Shown: piece after piece, positions 26,855-34,792 of the stretch | Numbering within the stretch: position 1 is the stretch's first letter | Layout of the letters: every line of letters starts with the position of its first letter | DNA from: Hymenobacter tibetensis | Lineage (GTDB): Bacteria; Bacteroidota; Bacteroidia; Cytophagales; Hymenobacteraceae | NCBI RefSeq assembly: GCF_022827545.1 | Contig: NZ_CP094669.1 | Coordinates: 4,147,001-4,211,000, forward strand | Reading direction: 5' to 3' | DNA: 64,000 nt | Translations under genes and position numbers: made by a program | The notes under the pieces: model-generated | Databases searched by the model: none | What the model was told of the DNA's origin: nothing | What the model saw: only the letters and a program-made list of their open reading frames with translations

Positions 26855-28612
26855 ATGCATCAACGGTTCCTTTCACTGGCCCTGGCTGGCCTCTTCTCCT
26901 GCGCTACGGCGCAGCGCCTCGAGGCCGTTACCAGTACTCCAGGTGCTGCCGCAGGTACGCTGGCGGCTCCTATACCGCCCGGCACGCCCACCGTAACCAG
27001 CAAGGCCATGGTGATATCGGCGCATCCGGAAGCAACCCGCGTGGGGGTGGAAATCCTGCGCCGCGGCGGCAATGCCTATGATGCGGCGGTGGCCGTGCAG
27101 TTTGCGTTGGCGGTAGCCCTGCCTACGGCCGGCAATATTGGGGGCGGCGGCTTCTTGCTGTACCGTGGCAAAGACGGCACGGAAGGAGCCTTAGACTTTC
27201 GGGAAACGGCGCCGGCAGCAGCCACGCGGGATATGTACCTCGATCAGCAGGGCAACGTAATACCCAACCTGAGCACGCTCGGCCACTTGGCGGCCGGCAT
27301 TCCGGGTACCGTGGCAGGCATGGAAGCCTTACACAAAAAGCTAGGTAAGCTCTCCTGGAAAGACGTGGTGCAACCCGCAGTAACCTTGGCGCAAGGCATG
27401 AAGCTAACTGAAAAGGAAGCCAATGGCCTTAACAGCCAGCGGGAGAATTTCCTGAAGTACAATCCTTCCACGCCGCCCGCCTACGTCCGTACCGACGCGC
27501 TAACGCGCCCCTGGCAGGCCGGTGACATCATCAAGTACCCCGACTTGGCTGCCACTCTCGGCCGCATCCGCGACCAGGGCCGCGCCGGCTTTTACACCGG
27601 CCAAACCGCCGACCTTATTGTGGCGGAAATGCAGCGCGGTAAGGGGCTCATCAGCAAGCAAGACCTTGCCAATTACCAGCCGAAATGGCGCACACCCCTG
27701 CACGGCAAATACCGCGGCTACGATGTGCTGACGTTTCCGCCACCCAGTTCGGGGGGAGTGGCGCTGCTTCAGACGCTGCAAATGCTGGAGCCTTATGATC
27801 TGACAGCAGCCGGCTGGCACTCTCCCCAGGCTACCCACTGGATTACGGAAGTGGAGCGCCGCGTGTATGCCGACCGCGCCACTTATCTCGGCGACCCAGA
27901 CTTCGGCCGCGTGCCCGTAACCCAGCTTCTCGCTAAGCCCTACAACCAGCAGCGCTCAACCACCATCCTCCCCCACCGGGCTACGCCAAGTGCGCAGGTG
28001 ACAGCCGGCCCAGGCCTACCCGCCTACGAGTCGGAACAGACTACGCACTACAATATTGTGGATGAAGCCGGCAACGCCGTGAGTTGCACGACCACCCTCA
28101 ACGGCGGCTATGGCAGCAAAGTAGTGGTGGCAGGCGCAGGCTTTCTGCTAAACAACGAAATGGATGATTTCAGCAGCAAGCCCGGCACGCCCAACGCCTA
28201 CGGCCTAGTAGGGGGCGCCGCTAATGCCATTGCACCAGGCAAGCGCATGCTGTCCTCAATGACGCCCACTATCCTCACCAAAAACCAAAAGCTTGCCTTG
28301 GTAGTGGGTACCCCCGGCGGCAGCACCATCATCACCAGCGTGGTGCAAGCCATCCTGAACACTCTAGACTACGGCATGAACGCCCAGCAAGCTGTGGCCG
28401 CCCCGCGCCTGCATCACCAGTGGCTACCCGATTATATTGATGTGGAAGACCAGGCATTGCTGCCCGCTGCCCAAGATTCGCTCCGGGCCCGCGGCTACCA
28501 GCTAAACCCGCGCAATGCGTGGGGCCGCGTCGAAGTGATTCGGGTGCTACCCAACGGCCGCTTGGAAGGCGGAGCCGACCCCCGCGGCGACGATACAGCA
28601 GCTGGGTATTAA
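26855..28612 (+). CDS. ggt: Gamma-glutamyltransferase (glutathione hydrolase) proenzyme
   Basis: 585 residues with an N-terminal signal sequence (FLSLALAGLFSCATAQ). Family segments: MVISAHPEATRVGVEILRRG, NAYDAAVAVQFALAV, NIGGGGFLLYR, FRETAP. The autocleavage site is EQ/TTHYNIVD, making Thr396 the N-terminal nucleophile of the small subunit, followed by GNAVSCTTTLNGGYGS and GFLLNNEMDDFS. It hydrolyses or transfers the gamma-glutamyl group of glutathione in the periplasm. Divergent from glgB across a 215-base gap. Confidence 0.96.
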   Translation: MHQRFLSLALAGLFSCATAQRLEAVTSTPGAAAGTLAAPIPPGTPTVTSKAMVISAHPEATRVGVEILRRGGNAYDAAVAVQFALAVALPTAGNIGGGGFLLYRGKDGTEGALDFRETAPAAATRDMYLDQQGNVIPNLSTLGHLAAGIPGTVAGMEALHKKLGKLSWKDVVQPAVTLAQGMKLTEKEANGLNSQRENFLKYNPSTPPAYVRTDALTRPWQAGDIIKYPDLAATLGRIRDQGRAGFYTGQTADLIVAEMQRGKGLISKQDLANYQPKWRTPLHGKYRGYDVLTFPPPSSGGVALLQTLQMLEPYDLTAAGWHSPQATHWITEVERRVYADRATYLGDPDFGRVPVTQLLAKPYNQQRSTTILPHRATPSAQVTAGPGLPAYESEQTTHYNIVDEAGNAVSCTTTLNGGYGSKVVVAGAGFLLNNEMDDFSSKPGTPNAYGLVGGAANAIAPGKRMLSSMTPTILTKNQKLALVVGTPGGSTIITSVVQAILNTLDYGMNAQQAVAAPRLHHQWLPDYIDVEDQALLPAAQDSLRARGYQLNPRNAWGRVEVIRVLPNGRLEGGADPRGDDTAAGY

Positions 28613-28618
28613 TAGATG

Positions 28619-28745
28619 GTGAAGTAGTGAGATAGTGAAAGGGTGAATTTGCTATTCGACTTGCGCCACATGTGCAGTTGACGCAGAATATGGGGCTAGA
28701 AGGTCAAACTCGCTTTTTCACTATCTCACTAGTTCACTACCTCAC
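28619..28745. repeat. Inverted arrays with an 8-bp period (four GTGA units facing four TCAC units)
   Basis: GTGA occurs at 28619, 28627, 28635 and 28643, exactly 8 bases apart; TCAC occurs at 28718, 28726, 28734 and 28742, again 8 apart. The arms 28619-28640 and 28716-28737 are complementary at 21 of 22 positions around about 75 bases. It fills the gap between the convergent ggt and small helical gene and may act as a terminator. Confidence 0.8.
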
Positions 28746-28747
28746 CT

Positions 28748-29113
28748 CTACTCCTGCTCGTCGTCGCGCTGGTGTTGGAGAGTGCGGGCGGCGTCGGTCA
28801 TGGCTTTGGAAAGTTCGTCGAGCGAGCTGATGAAGCGAGGATTGGCATTGTCAACGATGATGTTGATGTGCTCGGCTAAGGTTTGGAGCGTGTCGCTGAT
28901 AGGATTGGGGTCATCGCCGTTGAGGTAGCCCTTGAGCTGCACCAAATCGGCGGCGATGGTGGCGTGTGCCGTTTCGCCGGAAGCCCGGAGGGTTTGAATC
29001 CAGCTGTCAATGTTTTTATGAGCTAGGTCAAGGGCTTGGGCTAGGTCGCCGCTACGGAAAATGCGGAGGGATGCTTCGAGTTGGTCGGCGCTGGCGGAAT
29101 GCGAAATAGACAT
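28748..29113 (-). CDS. Small helical protein, paralogue A of a tandem trio (121 residues)
   Basis: Helix-rich, no signal or membrane segment. A core of KNIDSWIQTL, then a spacer, IAADLVQLKGYLNGDDPNPI, TLQTLAEH and a final helix (LDELSKAMTDAARTL) aligns with the two following minus-strand genes. The acidic tail (QRDDEQE) is unique to this copy. The segment GDDPNPISDTLQTL corresponds to GDSNQIGQSLKTL and DDRPAIAASLQQL in the others. No family I can name. Confidence 0.75.
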   Translation of the reverse strand: MSISHSASADQLEASLRIFRSGDLAQALDLAHKNIDSWIQTLRASGETAHATIAADLVQLKGYLNGDDPNPISDTLQTLAEHINIIVDNANPRFISSLDELSKAMTDAARTLQHQRDDEQE

Positions 29114-29292
29114 AAAGCAAAGGGGTTCGGTGGAAAGAAAGGAGCCTGTATTTACTGTTTCGCTCGCGTCAGGGTTGGCAACGCCAAAACATTTTTCCTT
29201 ACTGCTCAGCTTGTTGCCGTGGCTCCTTATCGGCCCTAGGTGCTATTGCTTTTAAGCTACCTGGTTGCCGGTAGTGGTTTCCGACACAACAC

Positions 29293-29329
29293 AAAAAAGG
29301 CTGCTCCAGTGATTGGAGCAGCCTTTTTT
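29293..29329. terminator. Intrinsic terminator of paralogue B
   Basis: AAAAAAGGCTGCTCCA (29293-29308) and TGGAGCAGCCTTTTTT (29314-29329) are perfect complements with a 5-base loop, a U-run on both strands, 16 bases after the stop at 29345. Confidence 0.9.
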
Positions 29330-29344
29330 GCTTGCAATTGCTCG

Positions 29345-29674
29345 TTACGCATTCAGCGAAGTAGCAGCGGAGCTAAGCGTCTGGCCTAGCTGCTGGAGCT
29401 TGGCGCTAGTATCAGGCGTGGCGCTTTGAGCTGCTTTGGTGGTGTGCTCACCTAGCGTCTTCAACGACTGCCCGATTTGGTTGCTGTCGCCGCTGCCAAT
29501 GGCAGTTTGCAGGTTTTCTAGCTCGGAAGCAATGGCGCTCAGGGCTGGGCTACCAGCACCGTTCAAAGTGGAAATCCAGCTTTGGATGTTGCCGGCAGCA
29601 GCTGGAGCAGCAGCAGTCAGGCCGCCATCAAGGGCTTGCAACGTAGCATCGAGTTGATTGGTGGATGAAGACAT
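29345..29674 (-). CDS. Small helical protein, paralogue B of a tandem trio (109 residues)
   Basis: Starts MSSSTNQLDATLQALDGG. Core NIQSWISTLNGAGSPALSAI, ELENLQTAIGSGDSNQIGQ, LKTLGEH and LQQLGQTLSSAATSLNA. Rich in Ala, Ser, Thr and Gln, Trp once. It aligns along its whole length with the genes either side (IxSWIxxL, then Lxx L spacing, then LGQTL). Flanked by its own terminator on each side, so it is expressed as a separate unit. Confidence 0.75.
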   Translation of the reverse strand: MSSSTNQLDATLQALDGGLTAAAPAAAGNIQSWISTLNGAGSPALSAIASELENLQTAIGSGDSNQIGQSLKTLGEHTTKAAQSATPDTSAKLQQLGQTLSSAATSLNA

Positions 29675-29825
29675 AGTATATGGTGTTTGGGTTGGAAGAA
29701 ATGAACACTCCTACTACTGCCCTGCCTTCTCAATGTTGAGGTCGGCACTTTCAAACAATGCTCTGGAAAACAAATTGCGCATTGCGTGGTAACGCGCTGA
29801 CACGCTCCAGCTTGACAATGGTTCT

Positions 29826-29881
29826 ATAAAATTTAGGCTGGCCTTGCTCCCGGAGGAGTAAGGCCAGCCTAAATTTTATAC
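29826..29881. terminator. Intrinsic terminator of paralogue C
   Basis: Arms 29826-29851 and 29856-29881 (core TTTAGGCTGGCCTTGCTCC) pair with one G-U type mismatch around a short loop, with A/T runs at both ends, 36 bases beyond the stop at 29917. Confidence 0.88.
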
Positions 29882-29916
29882 ACTATTAATTTATTATCAG
29901 AAACTTAACACAGTTC

Positions 29917-30258
29917 TCACGACACCTTTAAGTTGCCGGCAGCGGTGATAAGGGTTTGGCCAAGGTGGCGCAGATGGTCGCCGGTTTCGCCATGCAAGTC
30001 GTGGGCGGCCAGGGAGGTTTCTTGCCCCAGTTGTTGCAGCGAGGCCGCAATAGCAGGCCGGTCGTCGCGCTCTACGTGGCCACGCAAGGTGCGCAGTTGG
30101 GTTTGGATGCCCGTGAGTGCCGACCCGCCAAGGCCGTCGAGAGCGGCAATCCAACTGTCGATGGTGCCAAGGCCGGCCTCGACTGGGTGCTGCCCCGGAT
30201 GCTCGAAGGTGTGGTAGATGCTGCGGATGGTTTCTTCGATACGATCGTTGTGGTTCAT
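29917..30258 (-). CDS. Small helical protein, paralogue C of a tandem trio (113 residues)
   Basis: Starts MNHNDRIEETIRSIYHTFEH. Core GTIDSWIAALDGLGGSALTGI, LRTLRGHVERDDRPAIAASL, QQLGQE and HLRHLGQTLITAAGNLKVS. It is His-rich and shares the conserved IDSWI and LGQTL blocks with A and B. ATG at 30258 opens a 302-base gap toward the divergent bestrophin gene. Confidence 0.75.
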   Translation of the reverse strand: MNHNDRIEETIRSIYHTFEHPGQHPVEAGLGTIDSWIAALDGLGGSALTGIQTQLRTLRGHVERDDRPAIAASLQQLGQETSLAAHDLHGETGDHLRHLGQTLITAAGNLKVS

Positions 30259-30560
30259 GGCAAAGATGGTTTAGGGAGATGATGGAAAGCTACCCGACTG
30301 TACGCCGCCCGGCTAGTGGGCGTTGCAATACCCTTTTTGGCGGCTGCTCACTGACTGGCGACGCGGTTTGTTTGCCCGTCGTCTTGAATGACATACCACA
30401 AACCCTATATCTTGCCTACTGCGTCTGCGGTGTGCTTGCCTGAAAACCGACAGGCTATCAGCTGCACCTCAAGATTTCGTTGCCGGCCGTTGCTTCACCG
30501 CGTGGGAGCTGCGGGCCGAAGCCGGCTGTTTTTCCTGTTTGCTTACCTCTACTGTAGCTT
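30259..30560. other. Divergent intergenic region, no gene seen
   Basis: The gap between paralogue C (minus) and bestrophin (plus). A short open frame crosses into it but has no coding character. No hairpin or clear TAnnTTTG box noticed; it must hold both promoters. Confidence 0.5.
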
Positions 30561-31577
30561 ATGTACACCAACAAAACCTTTCCGCTGCGCATCATCCTGT
30601 TCTTCTGCTGGCGCGAGCTCCTATGGTTCACGCTTTTGAGTGTGGCTGTACTGGCGGCATACAAGGGGTTGGGCTGGAAGTTTGTGGCCATTCCGTTTTT
30701 GCCGGTAGCCACTATCGGTACGGCGGTGGCCTTTTACGTGGGCTTCAAAAACAACTCCTCCTATGAGCGGCTGTGGGAAGCTCGCCGCATTTGGGGCGCC
30801 ATCACCAACGTGAGCCGGTCGTGGGCGACGCTGGTAAACACCACAGTGGGCCGGCAGCAGTACGACGATAATCCGGACGCCATCAGCCGGGTGCGGCGGC
30901 AGTTGCTATTGCGGCAGGTAGGCTGGGTGAATGCCCTTCGCATTCAGCTGCGCCGCCGGGTACTGTGGCAGGAAGACCCCACCGTCCGGTCGTTGCACGT
31001 GAAACTGGTGCAGCAGCAGCACCGGCAAGCCGAGGAAATGCACAGCACGCTGGAACCGTTTTTGGCTTCGTTCGAGCTGGCCTGCACCGACTGTGGCGCT
31101 ACCAATGTGCCCAACCTGCTGCTGCACGCCCAAGCCAACCAACTCGCAGAGCTGAAAAGCCGGGGCCTGCTAGACGGATTCGAGCACGCTAGCCTGTCGG
31201 CGCTGGTAGTGGAGTGCTTCGCGCAGCAGGGTGCTGCCGAGCGCATCAAAAGCTTTCCATTTCCGCGGCAGTACGCTCATTTCAGTACCATCTTCGTTTC
31301 TCTGTTCACCTTTCTGCTGCCGTTTGCCTTGGTTGGCGAGATGGCCAAGTTCGGGGAAGACGCGGTATGGCTGGCACTGCCGTTCAGCATCTTGATTTCG
31401 TGGGTGTTCTTTTCCATGGAGTCTATCGGCGACGCCAGCGAAAACCCGTTCGAAAATGGCCTTAACGATGTACCCATGACCGCCATCTGCCGCAACATCG
31501 AAATCGACCTACGCGAGCTACTCGGCGACACCCCGCTGCCCGAGCGCATTGTAGCAGTGGATGGCGTGTTGCTGTAA
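30561..31577 (+). CDS. Bestrophin-family (UPF0187) membrane channel protein
   Basis: 338 residues starting MYTNKTFPLRIILFFCWREL. Bestrophin landmarks: GFKNNSSYERLWEARRIWG after the second helix, SFPFPRQYAHFSTIF near residue 234, and ESIGDASENPFENGLNDVPM near residue 290, the acidic region conserved in the family. Four membrane segments. Bacterial homologues form pentameric ion channels (cation- or anion-selective). Single gene, divergent from the helical trio. Confidence 0.93.
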   Translation: MYTNKTFPLRIILFFCWRELLWFTLLSVAVLAAYKGLGWKFVAIPFLPVATIGTAVAFYVGFKNNSSYERLWEARRIWGAITNVSRSWATLVNTTVGRQQYDDNPDAISRVRRQLLLRQVGWVNALRIQLRRRVLWQEDPTVRSLHVKLVQQQHRQAEEMHSTLEPFLASFELACTDCGATNVPNLLLHAQANQLAELKSRGLLDGFEHASLSALVVECFAQQGAAERIKSFPFPRQYAHFSTIFVSLFTFLLPFALVGEMAKFGEDAVWLALPFSILISWVFFSMESIGDASENPFENGLNDVPMTAICRNIEIDLRELLGDTPLPERIVAVDGVLL

Positions 31578-31627
31578 CTACTTGCTTGCTAGTGCGCTTT
31601 CTGCCCTGATGCATCCGCCAAACTGCT

Positions 31628-32185
31628 CTACCTCTTCGCGGCCACTATATCGAAAGCAAGCTGAAAGTCGTTGCGAATGGCGTAGGAGCCCAGGTTTTGG
31701 AAGAAGCTGCTGGAATTGTAGTTGATACCGAACTGGGTCCGGTCGAGGGTGGCCGTGCCTTTGAGGCGCAGGCTGCCGTCGGGCTGGCGTTCCAGCGTTA
31801 TAGGAAACTGTACTGGCTTAGTTACGCCTTTGAGTGTGAGCTGACCGGCCGCCACACCGCCCTTCACGTCGCGCAGCACAAATACGGCCGTTGGGTGCTT
31901 TTCGGCGTCGAAGAAGTCGGTGCCCCGCAGGTGTTCGGTTAGCTTGGCGTCTTCGTGCTTGATGGTGGTCATATCGAACTCGAAACGGGCAGCGCGCAAC
32001 GTGCGACCATCATATTCGAAGGTGCCATGATGCAAGTGCACGGTGCCGGAGGGCGCCCAGGTGCCTGCTTCCGCGTGGCCGGTCCAGGTTAGTTGGCTGG
32101 CTGCTAGGTTGGCTTGGTAGGTGGTAGCCGCGGGTTGGAAGGATGCCAACGACAGCAAAAGCAGAAAGGCGAGGATGGTTTTCAT
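31628..32185 (-). CDS. YceI-family periplasmic lipid-binding-like protein
   Basis: 185 residues from ATG 32185 with signal peptide (ILAFLLLLSLASFQPA). YceI features: ASQLTWTGHAEAGT, RFEFDMTTIKHEDAKLTEHL, RGTDFFDAEKHPTAVFVL and LTLKGVTKPVQFPITL. The lipocalin-like beta-barrel binds isoprenoids in characterised members. It starts 35 bases after the stop of the hypothetical gene upstream and probably shares its promoter and operator. Confidence 0.93.
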   Translation of the reverse strand: MKTILAFLLLLSLASFQPAATTYQANLAASQLTWTGHAEAGTWAPSGTVHLHHGTFEYDGRTLRAARFEFDMTTIKHEDAKLTEHLRGTDFFDAEKHPTAVFVLRDVKGGVAAGQLTLKGVTKPVQFPITLERQPDGSLRLKGTATLDRTQFGINYNSSSFFQNLGSYAIRNDFQLAFDIVAAKR

Positions 32186-32220
32186 AGTAAAGAAGTGAGG
32201 AGGTGAAATTTCGAGGGAGG

Positions 32221-32748
32221 TTAGCGGGGAGTTGATTCGGTTTCTATCAGGCCGGTGCCTTTGTAAAGCTTCCCATTCTTGTCTTTGGCCAGGATGTACC
32301 ACAGCGCGTCGCCGCCGTAGAGCTGCTGGGCACTGTCGGCGAAGCGGTAGTTTTTTTCGAAGGTGTAGGTCTGGCCGGCGCGGAGGCGGGCGTCAGGGCA
32401 GCGAAACAGCTCGGCAAACTCGGCAGGTGTTTCTTTCATATTCGCCTTCCAGCCCTCGGCGCTGTACCAGATGAAGCTGCCGCATTCCACTACCTCCAGC
32501 TCACCCACTTCTGAGCGAAGCAGGGTGCTGTGCTTCCACACGTAGCCACCGGGCTGCTCGGGGTTGGGTTCCGGAAACACCGGGTTGGGCGTGTGCCAAA
32601 GCGTGAGGCCCACGGGCACCTGCCGCAGCTTGGCAGGTAGCACGCGGCTGTGGTCCGGCCAAGCGGAAACAGGCGCGGCAGAAGGTTGGGCCAGAAGGCG
32701 AACAACTGGAACGGCCAGCAAAAAGGCCAAGAGCAGGAGCGTTTTCAT
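32221..32748 (-). CDS. Secreted hypothetical protein, co-transcribed with yceI-like gene
   Basis: 175 residues from ATG 32748 (MKTLLLLAFLLAVPVVRLLAQ signal peptide; another ATG three codons upstream is possible). The mature part has ALWYILAKDKNGKLYKGTGL and Trp-rich turns; a Cys in VECGSFIWYSAEGW and another in LFRCPD might pair. No family recognised. Upstream lies an AraC-type repeat set (32805-32849), and beyond that the membrane AraC regulator gene on the same strand. Confidence 0.75.
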   Translation of the reverse strand: MKTLLLLAFLLAVPVVRLLAQPSAAPVSAWPDHSRVLPAKLRQVPVGLTLWHTPNPVFPEPNPEQPGGYVWKHSTLLRSEVGELEVVECGSFIWYSAEGWKANMKETPAEFAELFRCPDARLRAGQTYTFEKNYRFADSAQQLYGGDALWYILAKDKNGKLYKGTGLIETESTPR

Positions 32749-32804
32749 ATGAGTCATACTGCGTTGAAGTATGACCCAAAGGTGACGGCCCGAAACAGTG
32801 AAAA

Positions 32805-32849
32805 CGCCCCACATCCTGCATCGGCACGCCCCATATCATGATGTGGGCG
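32805..32849 (-). promoter_or_regulatory. Candidate AraC-type operator: repeats of CGCCCCACATC
   Basis: CGCCCCACATC (32805-32815) and CGCCCCATATC (32827-32837) are direct repeats exactly 22 bases apart, two helical turns; GATGTGGGCG (32840-32849) is an inverted copy lacking one C. The set sits 57 bases ahead of the ATG at 32748. Direct repeats in phase are the usual target of AraC dimers. The regulator gene adjacent is the obvious candidate. Confidence 0.55.
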
Positions 32850-32865
32850 CTGTCGGGTGCCGAGA

Positions 32866-32899
32866 AAACCCGAACAGGGTAGCCACCTTGTTCGGGTTT
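32866..32899 (-). terminator. Terminator of the membrane AraC regulator gene
   Basis: AAACCCGAACAGGGT (32866-32880) pairs with ACCTTGTTCGGGTTT (32885-32899), one mismatch, 4-base loop, 22 bases after the stop at 32921. Confidence 0.7.
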
Positions 32900-32920
32900 A
32901 AAATCCAACCTTACTCTCTC

Positions 32921-34177
32921 CTATTCCACCCAATCCCGGGGGGCTACGCCGGTGAACTGCTTGAAGATGCGGTTGAAGGTGGTTTTGGAGTTGAAGCCAC
33001 TCTCGAAGGCAATACCCAGCAACGTCAGGCGCTGGGCATCCGACGTGGCCAGCCGGCGCTTCACCTCCGCCACGCGGTAGCTGTTCACCAAGTCGTTGAA
33101 GGGCTGCCCAAAGCCGTTGTTGACGGTGAAGGATATCAGCCGGGGAGCCAGCCCCGTATGGGCCGATAGCTCGGCGAGCGTGAGCGTGGGGTTCAAGTAC
33201 AGTTGCTCTACTTCCAGGGCCCGCCGGATGCGCGCTACCACGGCAGCGTCCACCGTAGCAACGGGCAGCTTCACGTCCGACGCGGCTATACTCCGGGCTT
33301 CTGTTTTATACTCTTTGTCTGACGGTGCGGGCTCTGGGGCCACGGTAGCATATGCTTCCGATGAAGGCTCCATTGTGCTTGGTGCTGCTACAAGCGCAGG
33401 CTGCGGAGTGGCAACAACCGGCAAAGGGTCCGGCTCCACCTCGTTTTCGGGCACAAAGCGGACGGCGTGCATATCAGCTTGCCGCAAGCCTACCACCCCA
33501 ATCAGAAACACCACCACTCCGAGTAGCTCCGTGGAATAGTCGAAGCGGTAGTAGAGCCCGAAGAACTCGCGCAGCACCAGTTCCACCAGCCACTGCACGC
33601 TCACCACGGCCACCAGCACCAGCAAGGTGCGCAGCCACAACAGCCGCAGCTGCGACGCTTCCGAAAAATTATCGAGCAGCCAGCGGCGGTAGTGGCGCAG
33701 CAGGCGCAAACTCAGCACTAGGTAGATAGTGAGTGAAATCCAGGTGCCGATGAACTCGACCCGGTAGGTAATGGGCTGGTGAATAGTCTGCCAAAACCAG
33801 TTGCGTGTGTCGTAGTCTTGCATACGCAGCCACCCGTACAACGCGGCTTGCACCAGCACCGGCCCGAAATGCCACCAGTACCGCGCCTCCCACTGAAACG
33901 CATGGTTGACGAGGCTACGGACGTAGAAATAAAGCAGCGGCCCGAAAGCAAACGAGTAGTAGATGGGCGCGAAATACCAGTCGGGGTTCTGCGCATAGAT
34001 GTTGGCTACCCGGAAAAAGCCATCAAGCAGCCACAAGGCTATAGCCAGCATGAGCAGCGCCAAAAAGCGGTTGGGCAACTGGTTGGTACGCGCCAGCCCC
34101 AGCAGCCCCGCCGCAAATACCGCTTGCGCTATCACCGCAAACAGGAGCACTACCACAGGCGTAAAAGGAACTTGCAT
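32921..34177 (-). CDS. Membrane-anchored AraC-family transcriptional regulator
   Basis: 418 residues. About seven hydrophobic helices occupy residues 1-235 (VVVLLFAVIAQAVFAAGLLG ... LLGVVVFLIGVVGL). After a linker (to about 310) a C-terminal HTH_18 domain follows: LTLAELSAHTGLAPRLISF, then VAEVKRRLA and GFNSKTTFNRIFKQFTGVAP, both helix-turn-helix halves being recognisable. Such 7TM-AraC proteins sense an external signal through the membrane part and regulate genes directly. Operator-like repeats lie in the next intergenic gap. Confidence 0.9.
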   Translation of the reverse strand: MQVPFTPVVVLLFAVIAQAVFAAGLLGLARTNQLPNRFLALLMLAIALWLLDGFFRVANIYAQNPDWYFAPIYYSFAFGPLLYFYVRSLVNHAFQWEARYWWHFGPVLVQAALYGWLRMQDYDTRNWFWQTIHQPITYRVEFIGTWISLTIYLVLSLRLLRHYRRWLLDNFSEASQLRLLWLRTLLVLVAVVSVQWLVELVLREFFGLYYRFDYSTELLGVVVFLIGVVGLRQADMHAVRFVPENEVEPDPLPVVATPQPALVAAPSTMEPSSEAYATVAPEPAPSDKEYKTEARSIAASDVKLPVATVDAAVVARIRRALEVEQLYLNPTLTLAELSAHTGLAPRLISFTVNNGFGQPFNDLVNSYRVAEVKRRLATSDAQRLTLLGIAFESGFNSKTTFNRIFKQFTGVAPRDWVE

Positions 34178-34284
34178 CGTACGGAATGAAGCCCAGCAGC
34201 GCCGAGCGTGCGCGGGGAGCGGCCGGCTGGTATCTTGCTGCCGGTTAAAATAGTGGTTTCTCTAGTGTCTCGCACCTGGCCCGT

Positions 34285-34746
34285 ATGAAACAGAAAATCC
34301 GGGAATGGCTGCGCCGGTATCTGCCCGCCGAACTCCTGTCGATGGCGGCAACGCTGGTGGGGGCTTGGGTGGCGCTCCATGCAACGCATAGCCACTTGAA
34401 CGCCGCCCTGGCGGGCACTTGGGCCGGCAATGTGGCGTACTTCGGCTATCTGCTCGGGCAGGATGTGCACCAAGCCCGGCAAGCCTGCCACGCGCACCAG
34501 CGGCCGTATACACGGCGCACCTTCGGGCGCAACGTGCGGGCGTTGGCGGTGGAGTTTGGGCCGGCGGAGGTAGTGGACAGCTTGCTTATCCGTCCCACGC
34601 TGATGTACTATCTGCCGCGCTGGACGGGCAGCTTTGGAGGGGGCATCCTCCTGGCCAAGCTGCTGGCCGACGTAACGTTCTACGTGCCGGCCATTGTGAG
34701 CTACGAACTCAGCAAGAAGCGGCTGCGTAATTTCGGCGACGAGTGA
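34285..34746 (+). CDS. Small integral membrane protein, 153 residues
   Basis: Starts MKQKIREWLRRYLPAELLSM. Helices around residues 16-33 and 39-58 and again near 120-140 (GGILLAKLLADVTFYVPAIV); a basic, His-rich cytoplasmic stretch (HQARQACHAHQRPYTRRTFG) between. Ends YELSKKRLRNFGDE. I do not recognise a named family. It is divergent from the membrane AraC gene and ends 46 bases before a second AraC gene on the same strand. Confidence 0.75.
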   Translation: MKQKIREWLRRYLPAELLSMAATLVGAWVALHATHSHLNAALAGTWAGNVAYFGYLLGQDVHQARQACHAHQRPYTRRTFGRNVRALAVEFGPAEVVDSLLIRPTLMYYLPRWTGSFGGGILLAKLLADVTFYVPAIVSYELSKKRLRNFGDE

Positions 34747-34792
34747 GGCCCCTTTCGCGCCCCTGGCCCCCTATCCACTGCTCCTTCTGCCC

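Noticed and set aside
29956..30282. Plus-strand frame over paralogue C
   Set aside because: Paralogue C aligns with two neighbours on the minus strand; the antisense frame has no similarity.
30388..30639. Plus-strand frame entering the bestrophin gene
   Set aside because: Cys- and Ser-rich noise in the promoter gap, overlapping the real start at 30561 in another frame.
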